A stretch of DNA of 64,000 nt from Hyalella azteca (taxonomy: Eukaryota > Arthropoda > Malacostraca > Amphipoda > Hyalellidae). The DNA is taken from the NCBI RefSeq assembly GCF_000764305.2, contig NW_025947610.1:278615-342614 (forward strand), read 5' to 3'. A program made the translations under genes and the position numbers. The notes under the pieces were generated by a model, which saw nothing but the letters and a program-made list of their open reading frames with translations, was not told the origin of the DNA and searched no databases. Shown piece by piece: positions 21,961 through 34,000 of this stretch (positions within the stretch are counted from its first letter, which is position 1; the number at the start of each line of letters is the position of its first letter).

Positions 21961-24794
21961 ACCAATTAAGATCAATCAGGGTGGACTGATCAGCACACGG
22001 TCCTCTCTGGTGCGGAAGCCAAAGGCGCAAACTCCAACTCTACATCAAAAACTATGCCTTTCAAATTTTTCTAAGACTAAGGGTGTAATAAACTAATTTT
22101 TCGTTATGGAGACATCGAATCGAAAAGATTAGGCGCTTCCATTCACCTTTTTTAACATCATTCAATACCTCTTATAAATTTTATTTTTTGGCATTTATTT
22201 TATTTTATGATCAAAGAATTCCCGCTGAGTTCAAGAAATGCACGTACAAGAGTCACCTGTTAAAAAGATAACGGATGTTCCATTGATTAGCTCGTATTCA
22301 TCTAACTTCAAAATTTGATATCACTAGGATGATGCATTTCACTAGCGCTTCCTCAATGAAATGTCGTTCTTTTGGGTGTTTAGTGACTCCAGCAGCAAAG
22401 CTTAATTTCTCATTTGTTGCCGTACGTCCTGCACATTTTTTTCGAATCCAGCTGATACTGTGTTAAGTTTTGTCAGCATAATTTTTAAAATTCTTCAAAT
22501 CCCTAAAATATTTAAGCCTAAAGAGAAACATATGAATAAATTATACATTTCCACGCAATTACTGACAAGCAGAATACGTGAACGAGCTCCACACTAAGAA
22601 AAAATTATGGGCTAGATTCCCCTGATTTGCCTTTTTGCCTTGACAAACTGAGTCATAGCTTATATATATAATATCTTTGGTATACATTTCGGACGTATAG
22701 CAATCCAATGCCACGCTACGTGCCAGCAAGATCATTTGCTGCCATTTGAGCAAAAAATGAATCACTATTCGGACATTTCCAAATGCATTGCTATTCGGAG
22801 TCCCACTCATTTTTTTGAGTGCATAAGCTCTCGCATACACGACAGGTGTGGCGGTGCCGGAACTTTACATGTGTTCCATATCTCCATAAGTTACATGACA
22901 CCGAGAAATTCTGAGCGACATGATATTTGTACATGATATTCATGTGCGAGATGTCAGACATAGTTGTCAACAAGAACATGCATAAGCAGCGGCATGGCAT
23001 GCATGTGATGGATGACAGGGATAACACTTGCGCGAGCTGTCAAAGGAAATATTATTCTTGCCGAAATAATTGAAAAATACTGGGGGAAGAAACTTAGTAA
23101 TATTGCAGGATAAACGGTAAAAATAAGAATGTTTTTTATCAATTTTTGCCGCGGGTTGTATGCGGTACGATTACGATACATATAATAAATCAGTTAATAA
23201 TTAATCATTAAAATTGGATTAAAGGAGACACATAGCAGAAGATTCGTGATTCATTAACTGCACAATTCGAAATAATAATGACCACATATACGTAACACAG
23301 CGCATGCGTATAACACAGTACACTTATATTTGGATTTCAGGTTTTCATAGAAAGTAACAAAGCGCGTACGTGTATCAGGATTCACTCGATTCAGGGCATT
23401 AATTAAGGCGTCAACTCAGTCGCAAGTGAAGTATATGTATAGAATTTGAAGAACAACTTATTTAAATAATGTGGTCTAGCTATGATTAGCTTGCTATTAA
23501 GTCAAATGAATCATGAATGAATGACTTTGCCATGAATTCGGGCGAATGATTAAATTTCAATTATTAATAATTTCGTTAATATTAATAATCAATCATAGGC
23601 CTACATATATAACGACTATTAACTCATGTGCAGTCCTTATAAACCGATTAGGTGAAATGATATATACAGTAAATAATAATCAGTTCATGATAGTTTTAGG
23701 CGTGCGCGATTATGAGGGGATTTGAAGGTTGGAACGGATTATGAAGGGATTTGTTTATATTTAGGGTTCAATATATGTAAAGAAGTTTATACAGAGATCG
23801 GATTATATATATAGAGATCGTTTTACATTGAGAAATTTATCTTTGAATCAGGTTACATTGAGAAAATTATTTATAGGGATCGTATAATAGGTTGAATGGA
23901 TTTCAATTCGAATTACGAATTATGATCAAATAAGAAAAATGTCCAGGAATATTGAGGAAGTTATCAAACATGATCAAATTAAATCCCTTGAACAACAAAA
24001 TATATGGAATATAAAGTTTACCTTATGTGTTTTCGAATTTTTGTATGGAAATAATGCATTTTCCATGAGCTTCAAATTTGTTATTATATGATGCCTGCTT
24101 TCAAGTACAGTATTTATAATAGTTATGTACCATTGATAAAAAATTATATGGCAGTTATTTTGATTCCCTGATTAAATGAAATAATGGTCAAAAATTCAAA
24201 GTGCATATTTATTTTTGTCCACTTAACCGAATTATCCTAAAAACTTGCATCGTAGAGCTTAAAAATCAATTACTTATGAATAATTTTGAACGATTTGTTA
24301 TTAAAAATTCCTCACATACAAGAACATATTATTAACTCCTGAACATTAAAAAAGGCCGAAAAGAATTCGGTTTGGTGCAAAACTAAATTTTTACAGATCG
24401 ATTCGTTTCTTCAGTGATCGCTGAATTTAAGAATCTGCCCTTCTATATTTATTATTAATATTATTTCTCTATATAAAATATTATGCAAGCTTCAAAGCAA
24501 CAGATTCATGTCACTGTGAATGCGCGATCCTTGTTCAATTTGTGTATTTTTGTATTAATTGATTTTTTATTCAATAAAAAAGATTATTCGAAAGCTGAAT
24601 GCCATATGTAAATTTTCCCCAAGCCCCTGAAATGTTTAATTGCCCAATGTGTGAAATGGTGATTTAAATACTTCAAAGGAATTATTTCGAAAATATATGA
24701 GCAAGCTAATTATCATTGCAATTTATTTACTTATGTATAAATTGTACGTAACAATACTCATAATCTCAACGTGTGGCATGTCCACGTCGACTTC
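21961..24794. other. Intergenic DNA, no gene seen
   Basis: AT-rich unique sequence with short frames only. Confidence 0.5.
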
Positions 24795-25045
24795 TCTCAT
24801 TGTATGGCATGGCGCATACGATGCCATACAATATGACGTATGGTCATTCCATACTATATGACGCATACGATGTGTCATGCCATATACGGTGACGCATATA
24901 CGATGGGTCATGCCATATACAATGATGCATATACGGTGGGTCATGCCATATACAATGATGCATACGATGGGTCATGCCATATACAATGATGCATACGATG
25001 GGTCATGCCAGACGATGACGCATACGATGGGTCATGCCATATGAC
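24795..25045. repeat. ~31-bp minisatellite (catacgatgggtcatgcca)
   Basis: About eight units with tatacaatgatg spacers. Confidence 0.9.
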
Positions 25046-25269
25046 AATCAAAAAGTTATATGAATATCGGCAAGGTTACATTAGCTTACAATAGCAGGAA
25101 GACGCACCAAATTAGCCAGTCAACGAAGAGGAATATTTGATCTTCGCAATTGTGGCCAGCGCAGACCCGGCTATAAAATTCCCTCAGAATCAGTGATTTT
25201 AAAGTCCGTGTAATTTATCCGAACTATAAAGTATCTTTATTCCAATATTTTTTTAAGATATTCATTCAT

Positions 25270-25705
25270 CACACTTAGTGTCCTAGTGAATTTGAAAAAT
25301 ATTAAATATTTTGATCATTCCCGCATTTCATTTTAATTACGATGATCTAAATTTGAAATTACCAAACGGATTAAATAAGTTTGTGTACTGCTGAATTTTT
25401 GTTACTTTTTCGTTTAAATTTTAATCATATTATTGTATATCATGTCATACGTATGTGTAACGGTAATTCTTATATACATTTTTATTAAATTATTGTAATT
25501 CAATTCAGGTGTATAATTTTGCCGGTCTGTGTCCTAGTGAATTTGAAAATAATTAAATTCTTTAATTATTCCCGCAATTCGTTTTAATTAAGATGATCTA
25601 AATTTGAAATTACCAAACGGTTTAAATAAGTTTTTGTACTGTTGAATTTTTGTTACTTTTTATTTAAAATTTTAATAATATTATTGTATGTCTCGCCATA
25701 CGTTC
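25270..25705. repeat. Tandem duplication, period about 251 bp
   Basis: gtcctagtgaatttgaaaa through ttattgtat is present twice (about 25280-25450 and 25531-25700) with scattered substitutions. Confidence 0.85.
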
Positions 25706-25839
25706 TGTTTATGTAATGGTAATTCTTGAAAATTTCTAATTTTATATTATCACGTCATTCCTTACTGGCCATTCCAGTAATGAACATGCATAAGAAATAG
25801 AAAGACGTTGAATAATGTTAGGCTGTTGCGCTGTAGTTT

Positions 25840-26216
25840 GTGAGAGCGCATCTCGTCCAGCGCAGCGCAGACGACGCAACATCGCCTCACGTTGCTCCGC
25901 GGCGCACAGAGCTCGCGAAGCCTCTTCTCGACCCGCCCAGCAGGTTCCCGTCCAATTCTCGACAGTCCCGCCTCACGACACACAGACTCCCGTCTTATTC
26001 TCGACAGTCCCGCCTCACAGCCAATCAGAGGAAGCGCCGCGCTCGGCCAATGAGGTGCCGCGAGTGTCGGCTCTGCTGCGCGCACTCGACACCAGGGCGC
26101 GACAGTACGGCTCTTCTGGTCGCTCTGCAAGGCGAGTGTGGCGACGGTTCGTGTGTCTGTGCTTCGCGGTCTGCCGCTTCGTTGGCTCTTCGCGTGATTT
26201 TCTAGCATCAAAATCT
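25840..26216 (+). promoter_or_regulatory. GC-rich island with two CCAAT boxes; candidate copy B promoter and 5' noncoding exon
   Basis: GC- and CpG-rich island in an otherwise AT-rich neighbourhood, 1.6 kb before the copy B start codon. CCAAT boxes lie at 26021-26025 (ccaatcagag) and 26047-26051 (ggccaatgagg). A segment containing ctcgacagtcccgcctcac is duplicated about 46 bp apart near 25955 and 26000. At 26217 a strong donor (GTGAGT) could end a noncoding exon that splices to an acceptor just before 27802. The open frames here on both strands have no recognisable protein. Function is inference. Confidence 0.45.
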
Positions 26217-26219
26217 GTG

Positions 26220-27124
26220 AGTTTAGGAGGAGGTTTTATCTGTGTGGTTTTTTGACGAGAAATCTACTGTCGAAATACAGCTTGATCGGAAAAAAGTTCC
26301 AGGTACTGGAAAAAAAGTTTTCTGGACTAAACATTCTGTGGAATCCTGGAAGGCCTCAGCGTTCATAGTTTTTATTATAAAAGTTTTCCATAGGAAAAAT
26401 GTACAGCGAACACAACACTAAACCCGAATTTCTCAATTAATATATTCTTTTTACGACGAAGTCGGTAAATATACTCGAGCAATTTTTTCAGTCCCGGCAA
26501 TCTTTGCGCGACAAAAGCACATAAAATTATGTAAATGATGATGCGAATACTGAAACGTATGATCTACCTAATCCCTGGATATGCCGAAATTTAACTTAAT
26601 GAAACTATATAATGAATATAAAGTTTTGAAAGACTAAAGTGGCTAAACGAAAATAATTTGCATACTGCAAAAATTTCCAACTGGAAAGATGATATTAGTA
26701 AATATTAAAAGACAAAAAATATTTTTGCTTCGATTAATATCATAGAAATAAACAAAGTAATTTCAGTTTACGTGTCCCAATAAACTTATACAATACAGGC
26801 GTCTCGTTAAGGGAACTGACACTCTATATAAATAACCCCGTTATCCGCTGTGATGCTCTATGCATTGAATTAACTCTCGAAATTAAGCTCTGTAAATTAC
26901 TTTCTGCGCATTGAATTAACTCGACTTATTCTTATCTGCACAATTTTGTGAGCACTCAAGTAAAATCTTTCATTGCCGCACAATTAAAGGCAGTTGAATT
27001 TATGCAGCAATACAACGGTCTCAACCCAAACAAACTTCTGTATTGGTGAACAGCTTGCGTGTGTTAGCTATAGGGAGTGAGACAGAGATAGTACCACTAT
27101 AGTGAGTATAGTGTCACTCGCGAC
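26220..27124. other. Presumed 5' intron of copy B, no coding signal
   Basis: AT-rich sequence between the GC island donor and the 23-bp minisatellite. Confidence 0.4.
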
Positions 27125-27390
27125 TCGGTGCCACGGTTGCGTGGTGAGCAGTGCCACGGTTGCGTGGTGAACAGTGCCACGGTTGCGTGCATGAGCAGTG
27201 CCACGGTTGCGTGGTGATCAGTGCCACGGTTGCGTGCACGAGCAGTGTCACGGCTGCGTGGTGAGCAGTGCCACGGTTGCGTAGTGAGCTGTGCCACGGT
27301 TACGTATTGAGCAGTGCCACGGTTGCGTGGTGAGCAGTGCCACGGTTGCGTGGTGAGCAGTGCCACGGTTGCGTGCATGAGCACAGAGCA
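27125..27390. repeat. 23-bp minisatellite (gtgccacggttgcgtggtga)
   Basis: About eleven units some 400 bp before the copy B start codon, within the presumed 5' region. Confidence 0.92.
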
Positions 27391-27801
27391 GTGCCACGAA
27401 TTACGATCGCTTCGTGTACAGTGATATTTAACATTTTCTAATTTTAACAGTGACACTCACGGTAGTGGAATTGTGATTATATAACTTGTTATAATAAAAT
27501 AATCTTAACGAAAAATTTTGTATGAAAAACAGTGTCCTCTAATTTTCACAGCGTGACTGGTGTGTATTACAGCGTATATTGCGAACGTGTATTGTGCGCC
27601 TTTTTGCAGTCTCTGGAACATCAAAAAAGCGAATGGGTGTAATTTAGCATGGAGACTTGGTTTCTATGATTATAAAGTGTCACTCAACAGAATTCCTAAA
27701 TAAATACATTCGAACCCATACCATGAAAAGCGAATCCTATCGCATTCTCTAGCGCTCGCGACCCCACAATCAACTCTCAACCCGCTACCAAGTTTGCGAT
27801 C

Positions 27802-28061
27802 ATGAAAAGCGAGAACACTTTGTCGTGGTTGAGTTGCGGCGACCCGTCGTCAGATGGCGTACTGCCTGAAGACGAGCAACACGCCAAGATGATAATCTGT
27901 TGCGCGGGCTGCGGCCGCCCCATCATGGACAAGTTCCTGCTCACTGTGCTCGACAGGACATGGCACGCAGAGTGCGTGCGCTGCGTCGACTGCGGCAGCT
28001 CACTCACTGAGAAATGCTTCAGTCGAGAGGACAAACTCTACTGCAGGAATGACTTCTTCAG
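27802..28061 (+). CDS. Lim1: Lim1 copy B, exon 1: N-terminus and LIM domain 1
   Basis: ATG in context gatcATGAAA, then a 33-residue leader and [19 protein letters not shown] through KLYCRNDFF. The canonical first zinc finger pair of Lhx1/5 is complete. It ends AG|GTGACT, phase 2. The last 18 exon bases plus the donor recur downstream every 69 bp. The leader is longer than the two or three residues typical of vertebrate LHX1. Confidence 0.93.
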
Positions 28062-31000
28062 GTGACTGTCGTTCATAAATTTAGTGTGTTTCTTGTCATT
28101 AAGTATTTATTGCCGGAATAACTTTTTCAGGGGACTGCCGTTCTTAAATTTAGTGTAGTTGTTGTCATTAAGCATTTATTGCCGGAATTACTTTTTTAGG
28201 TGACTGGCGTTCAGAAATTTAGTGTATTTTGTATTTGTTGCCATTAAGCATTTATTGATGTAACGACTTTTTTATGTGTCTGACATTCAGTAATATCATT
28301 TATTTGTTACTATTCATCATTCATTGCAGAAAGAAATTTTTCCGATACCCAGCGCTCTTTAATTTAAGTGTTTGTACAGATTCTCGCCCTGCATTTAGGC
28401 ATTAATTGTGGGATTTAGTGTATATGTGTTTCATTCATTATTTTAATTTGTGTAGGAATTAGTCATCAAGGTGCATTTCATTCATTATTTTAATGTATGT
28501 GTATTACAAAGCTTCTCGCAATGCCATCCAGCATTCACTGCATTGACGAATCCATTAGGTGCCTTGCTCTCATTAATTTAGTGTGTGTTTCTTAATTTTT
28601 CATCTTGCCATTCAGCATTCATTGCAAGACAATTTACATCGACGCAAGAGATATTTGTATACTCATAGCGTTGTATATATTCGAAACGAATATTTTATTC
28701 AGAAAGTTGCTGTTTGGTTTTTGTAGCATCAGAATATTCTCTTGAATTTATTTATAGGTGCTAATTGCAATGTTCCTCACCTTTGTGTAAATAAATCTCC
28801 CTGTTCCTTATATGAAAGCGAGGTTCGATTCAACGAACTTTTTATTTATTAGAATTCATAAAGTTTCTGATGCAATATCAAAATAAAACACGAGGTAACA
28901 ATTTTTTGAGCCGAAATCGATAAAAAACACTCCTATAGAGGTTATGAAATATATACATGGATGTTAAATTTAAAACCGCGATGCTCTAACCGTGAATCAT
29001 CGGGTAAACATGGAGGTTGTTTAGAATACGAAAGGGAACGATTTTTACAGGAAAATTTTTTCGGGCAAATGCGACGCAATTCTGATTACCAGGAATTCAA
29101 AAACAACGACAATTGCCACAAATTCTACGTTTTTTAACCGCAAAGCTGTTGGGAGGCACTGCCATGGCTGCAATTGTAAAAGCATATACACTGAGCGATA
29201 AGAGAACACGTTCCCTAATCCAGCTGCATTAACATTCTGATTACTGATTGGCTGGCGAGATGAGCAACACATTATAATTTATTGGGTTTATATACGGGTT
29301 TACTGGTTATTTATTATACGGGTTTATTGGTTATCTAGGGGCCTCGACGTACGCTTTCTTTAAAATATGAATGAGGTAAATAATGCAAGATGAGGTACAT
29401 TTATGCCCTGACATCTTCATTTTCAGTTTGTGTTGTAATTCGATAGCGCGTTAGAAGCGATCACCTCCAAAAGTACAACGGATAATGCGTATATTAGCTA
29501 TTAGTATTTTTAGCGTATTATTAGCGAAGCCATATATTAGTGTATTATTATTTTTAGGCAATAATTATTGCGTATTAGCTTCTATATACGTAAATTATGC
29601 CAATCGAAACGTTATAAATAGCTTCTTAGGATTTTTTCCCAATAACGGAACGTATCCGTGAAATATTCTTTAATAACGAAAGACTTGCATATACGAGCTT
29701 ATACTCAGACGCGTTTTATTATCGAAACGAGAATAATTACGACGTAACTAATATATTTTAATATTTATTCATAAATAATATTTCAAACTGACAGTGATAT
29801 ACGCGAATTTCTTTCTCATTCATTGGAAAACGTTCCCAATTATGCAAAAAAATACTCTTTCAAATAGACAATATAAATGTCCCATCTTTTTGAAACAATC
29901 TATTAATTCACGAAATAAAAATTGGAGCACAAGGTCTCAAGCGAACCTATAGATAAAATACCTCACAATATTAACGCAAAATGCTTAAATGATAGCTGGG
30001 AGATTCATAAGGTGATCATTTTTTGTAATGATTTTGTTGTCGCTATATCTGAGCATCCGGACTTCTGCGAAACGTTTTCGTATGTTGTATATATTAACAC
30101 AAACTCGTCACCAAAATCCCAGTTCTGGAAGCACATTATTTTACGTCTTTTTTGTACGATATAGAATACATTATGCAGCTAGGTAGGATGCTATTTATTA
30201 TGTAAAAGGAACTTCGACGTTTCCGAAGGAATTAGTCATGTAGAATGCATTTCAACCGGTATGATATCATTTTCCGTGTAGAGTACAAATGCCCAGACTT
30301 GATGCGTATTCCCAAGTAAAATACAATTATTTGTGTTCAACATAAACAAGTGTGATGTCAAATAAAAACGACCATTTTGAAATCAGAGTCACATCATTTA
30401 TATGGCCAGTTATGGAGCATGCCGGTGCTTTCGTCGTAGAACTTACGATCGCAGTGGAACTTACGACTACCGTAAGATTATTGCTTAAACTCACAAGCAT
30501 TTTTGCCGCTGATGCGGATAACAATACTAAAAGGTACCCACTGAAAACGATTGGTTTAAATAAATAAATTTACAGCATATATATGAAGTAGAAGAAAAAA
30601 ACGAATACTGCGTTTGGATGGTTCAAAAATCTCGTGGGGCGATCGTAAGATACTGTTTTTCTCAGATGTTCGTAAGATCTAAGGTGATAGTAAGTTCTAC
30701 GATGATCGTAAGTTCCACATACGATAATCGTAAGTTCCGCATATGATAATCGTAAGTTCCACATGCGATGATCGTAAGATCAACATACGATGATCGTAGG
30801 TTCTACGGTGATCGTATAAGTACCACGATGAACTTGAGTTTTAAGGTGATCGTAAGTTCCGCAAAAGGTGATCGTAGTTTCAAGCGCAAAGGATCTTACG
30901 CATACATGCACCGGATGACGCTCGAAGTAATTTTAAGTGGATCGGTCACAAATTTTCGTTTTCGAAGCTACCAGCTGAAAATTGTTCTTATGTTAATTGT

Positions 31001-34000
31001 GTAGACGGAACAGGAGTTTTCAAGCATGACGAATAAATGCACCATGATAAAAATAACAGGATTTAAGAGACCATTTTTAATTGATGGTATTCACTGAAAG
31101 TCACCACAGCTGGCGGTACAGTCACTGAAACTGACGGTACAGTCACCACGGCCGTCAGTACAGTCATTGAAACTGACGGTACAGTCACCACTGCTGGCGG
31201 TACAGCCGCGTCAATCCCAGCAGGCAATGTCAGGTTGAATCAACGTTGATTCAACGAAACTCACGACATTGAAATAACGTTGATCATTAGTTTAGAATGA
31301 AAATTGAAGCAACGTCATTTTTTCAACATCGTTCATTTCGATGTTGTTTGAGCGTTGAAATCGTGTTAACTTCTGGCTTTCTAATCGCATATATATGTTC
31401 GCGATCTCATCGTTGGATGTCAACACGATTTAAACGTTGAAACAACGTCGAAATGTACGATGTAAAAAAATGACGTTGCTTCAATTTTCATTCTAAAGTA
31501 ATATTCAACGTTATTTCAACGCCGCAAGTGTCGTTGAATCAACGTTGATTCAACCTGACATTGCTTGCTGGGAATGGCGCTACAGTCACTACTGCTGGCG
31601 GTACAATCTCGTGAATAACGGTACAGTTACTGCGACTGACGGTGCAGTCACTACGGCTAGAGGTACAGTCGCGTCAATGGCGGTGCAGTCACTGAGACTG
31701 GCGACACAGTTACTGCAAATGGCACAACAGTCGCTGTGACAGGCGGTACAGTTATGAATGTCGGTACAGTCACTACGACCAGTGGTACAGTCACTGCGAC
31801 TATATGAGTTGAAGATGCACTTAATTGTAGTGCTATTGGTACAGTCGCGCATCGCATTACATCGCCGCAATTTTCGTACAGTTCATTAGGCGCAGCGTAT
31901 CACCAACCTCACAGCCGCGTAGTTATACTGCGCACCGACAGTTTTGCGCGGTACAGTCCCTACTTCTGTTCGGTGCAGCGCGAAGGGTTACTTTACGCAG
32001 TCGTTACAGTTCAGTACAGTTACCGGCCGTGTTTAGCCCGGTATCGTACAGTTAGCTTCTAAATATTGTTACCTCGGAGGAACAGTTAAATGGGTAATTC
32101 TGGAACAGATACCACGCTAACTGCCCGGTTTAACTGCCGCGTGAGGCCATAATGAGGCCCTGCAGCTGTAGAGGCACTGAGCGTGAGGCCAAAACGAGGC
32201 CCTGCAGCTGTATAAACACTGAGCGTGAGGCCACAGTGAGGCCCTGAAGCATAGGCGACCATCGCTGGCCTCTCATTCGCCTACCAAAATCTTCAACTGG
32301 TTTCGAGAAAGTTTTTGCGATGAAGTGAGCACGATGATTTGGAAATTATGATTGAATATCTCTACCTAATTTTTAGAAAGATATACTGCGTTATTAATGA
32401 TCAATTTAATTAATTTACAACTAAGCTTGACATTAACAATGTAACGTATTTATTATCTTTACGTCTCAAATTTAATTTGCAATTTGCATGCCTAAATGAT
32501 AATGCATTGTATATGAATAAATCGAAAACTCAAGGAAAATCGCCATCTTACACCCATTGTGCACTTAATAAATATGGTATCTACCAATTATATTTTATTA
32601 TTATTATTATATACCTAGTTAAACAACAATTTTACAGTCAATTGAATGAAAGGACATTATATCTCGAAAGAAGATTATTTGTTATATGAAATATATCATG
32701 TGCTCTCATTTATGACATAATTTAAAAAAAAAGGTTCCAAATCTCTTACTTAAATTTGTTTCTAATAAAATTTAATATGATAAACTCTGCAACGAAACGT
32801 GGACAAAAGCTGAATGAATATTTACGTCATAATTTGTTTATTATTATGGCAGAAATAAGTTGCATTTCGTTCACCGATAAATGAGTTTTAAGAAGACGGT
32901 GAAACTCGTCGGTAGGAGCAGCATATACGGATTAGAAATATTTTCTTACTTTTTAATGAGCGTTCAGCGTGAATTTTTAATTAATTAAAGCGTGGAATCA
33001 AGGCTCAATGTACAAGCTTGCTGTTAATACTGCCAGAGGCTGGATTAAGGTATAATCTTGCTTATGTGACCGATAAAAATAGGCTTGAGATTCGAGACGG
33101 CTATGTTACTATTATAGCGGACAAAAGCAGACTTGAGATTCGAACCGGCTTTACAACTGACAAAAATAGGCTTGATATTCAAGCCGGTTTTGCAACTGAC
33201 AAAAATAGGCTTGATATTCAAGCCGGTTTTGCAACTGACAAAAATAGGCTTGATATTCAAGCCGGTTTTACAACTGATAAAAATAGGCTTGATATTGAAG
33301 CCGGCTGTTCGTGCAGGTGGCTTTAGTTAACTATAGCTTTTTATTGTGATTGTTTCGCAAAGTCCAAAGTCGAAATTGTTATTATAGAGTATTGAAAAAA
33401 TGTGAATTTAAGTGTGAATTTTTCCTTCCCCATGTAGATGAGAAAGCCCATGAGTTTTCGACCATAACAAGAAATTAAATTTCAATCAAAAATTTAATCA
33501 ATGAAGCTCAATACCGATTGCATATTATATCATTCGATATCAAGCATTAAAAATTTTTTCAATAGTGAATTTACTATATGATCGATATTCCAATGCATAA
33601 AAAACAACCATTATTACATTATTTGTCTATAACTGTATTCATTTAAAAGTTTGTCGCCTTTTACAAAGAAACCTCGTAGCCTCTTCCAAACTTTAACACT
33701 ATAAAATGAATAACACTCTATATATTGTAGTTGAAACTTGCTTAAAAATCAGCGCCGCATCAGAGCCGGCCGACCGTGGCCGCCGAAATCTACATACTAT
33801 AGGTGAAACTTACGTAAAAATCAGCGCCGCATCAGAGCCGGCCGACCGTGGCCGCCGACCATCAAGCGATGTATCGTACCGAGTTTATAACGACTCGTGA
33901 GCGTCACGCTCCATCATACGCGTGTAACTGACGACCGTTCACCCATCAAATGTGAATAAGTGAAGCCTTTTATATTAAGTGATCTGCAAACGGCACCTTG

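Noticed and set aside
25762..26255. Frames of 120-150 codons on both strands
   Set aside because: GC-rich island with few stops; no domain, and overlapping open frames on opposite strands point to composition.
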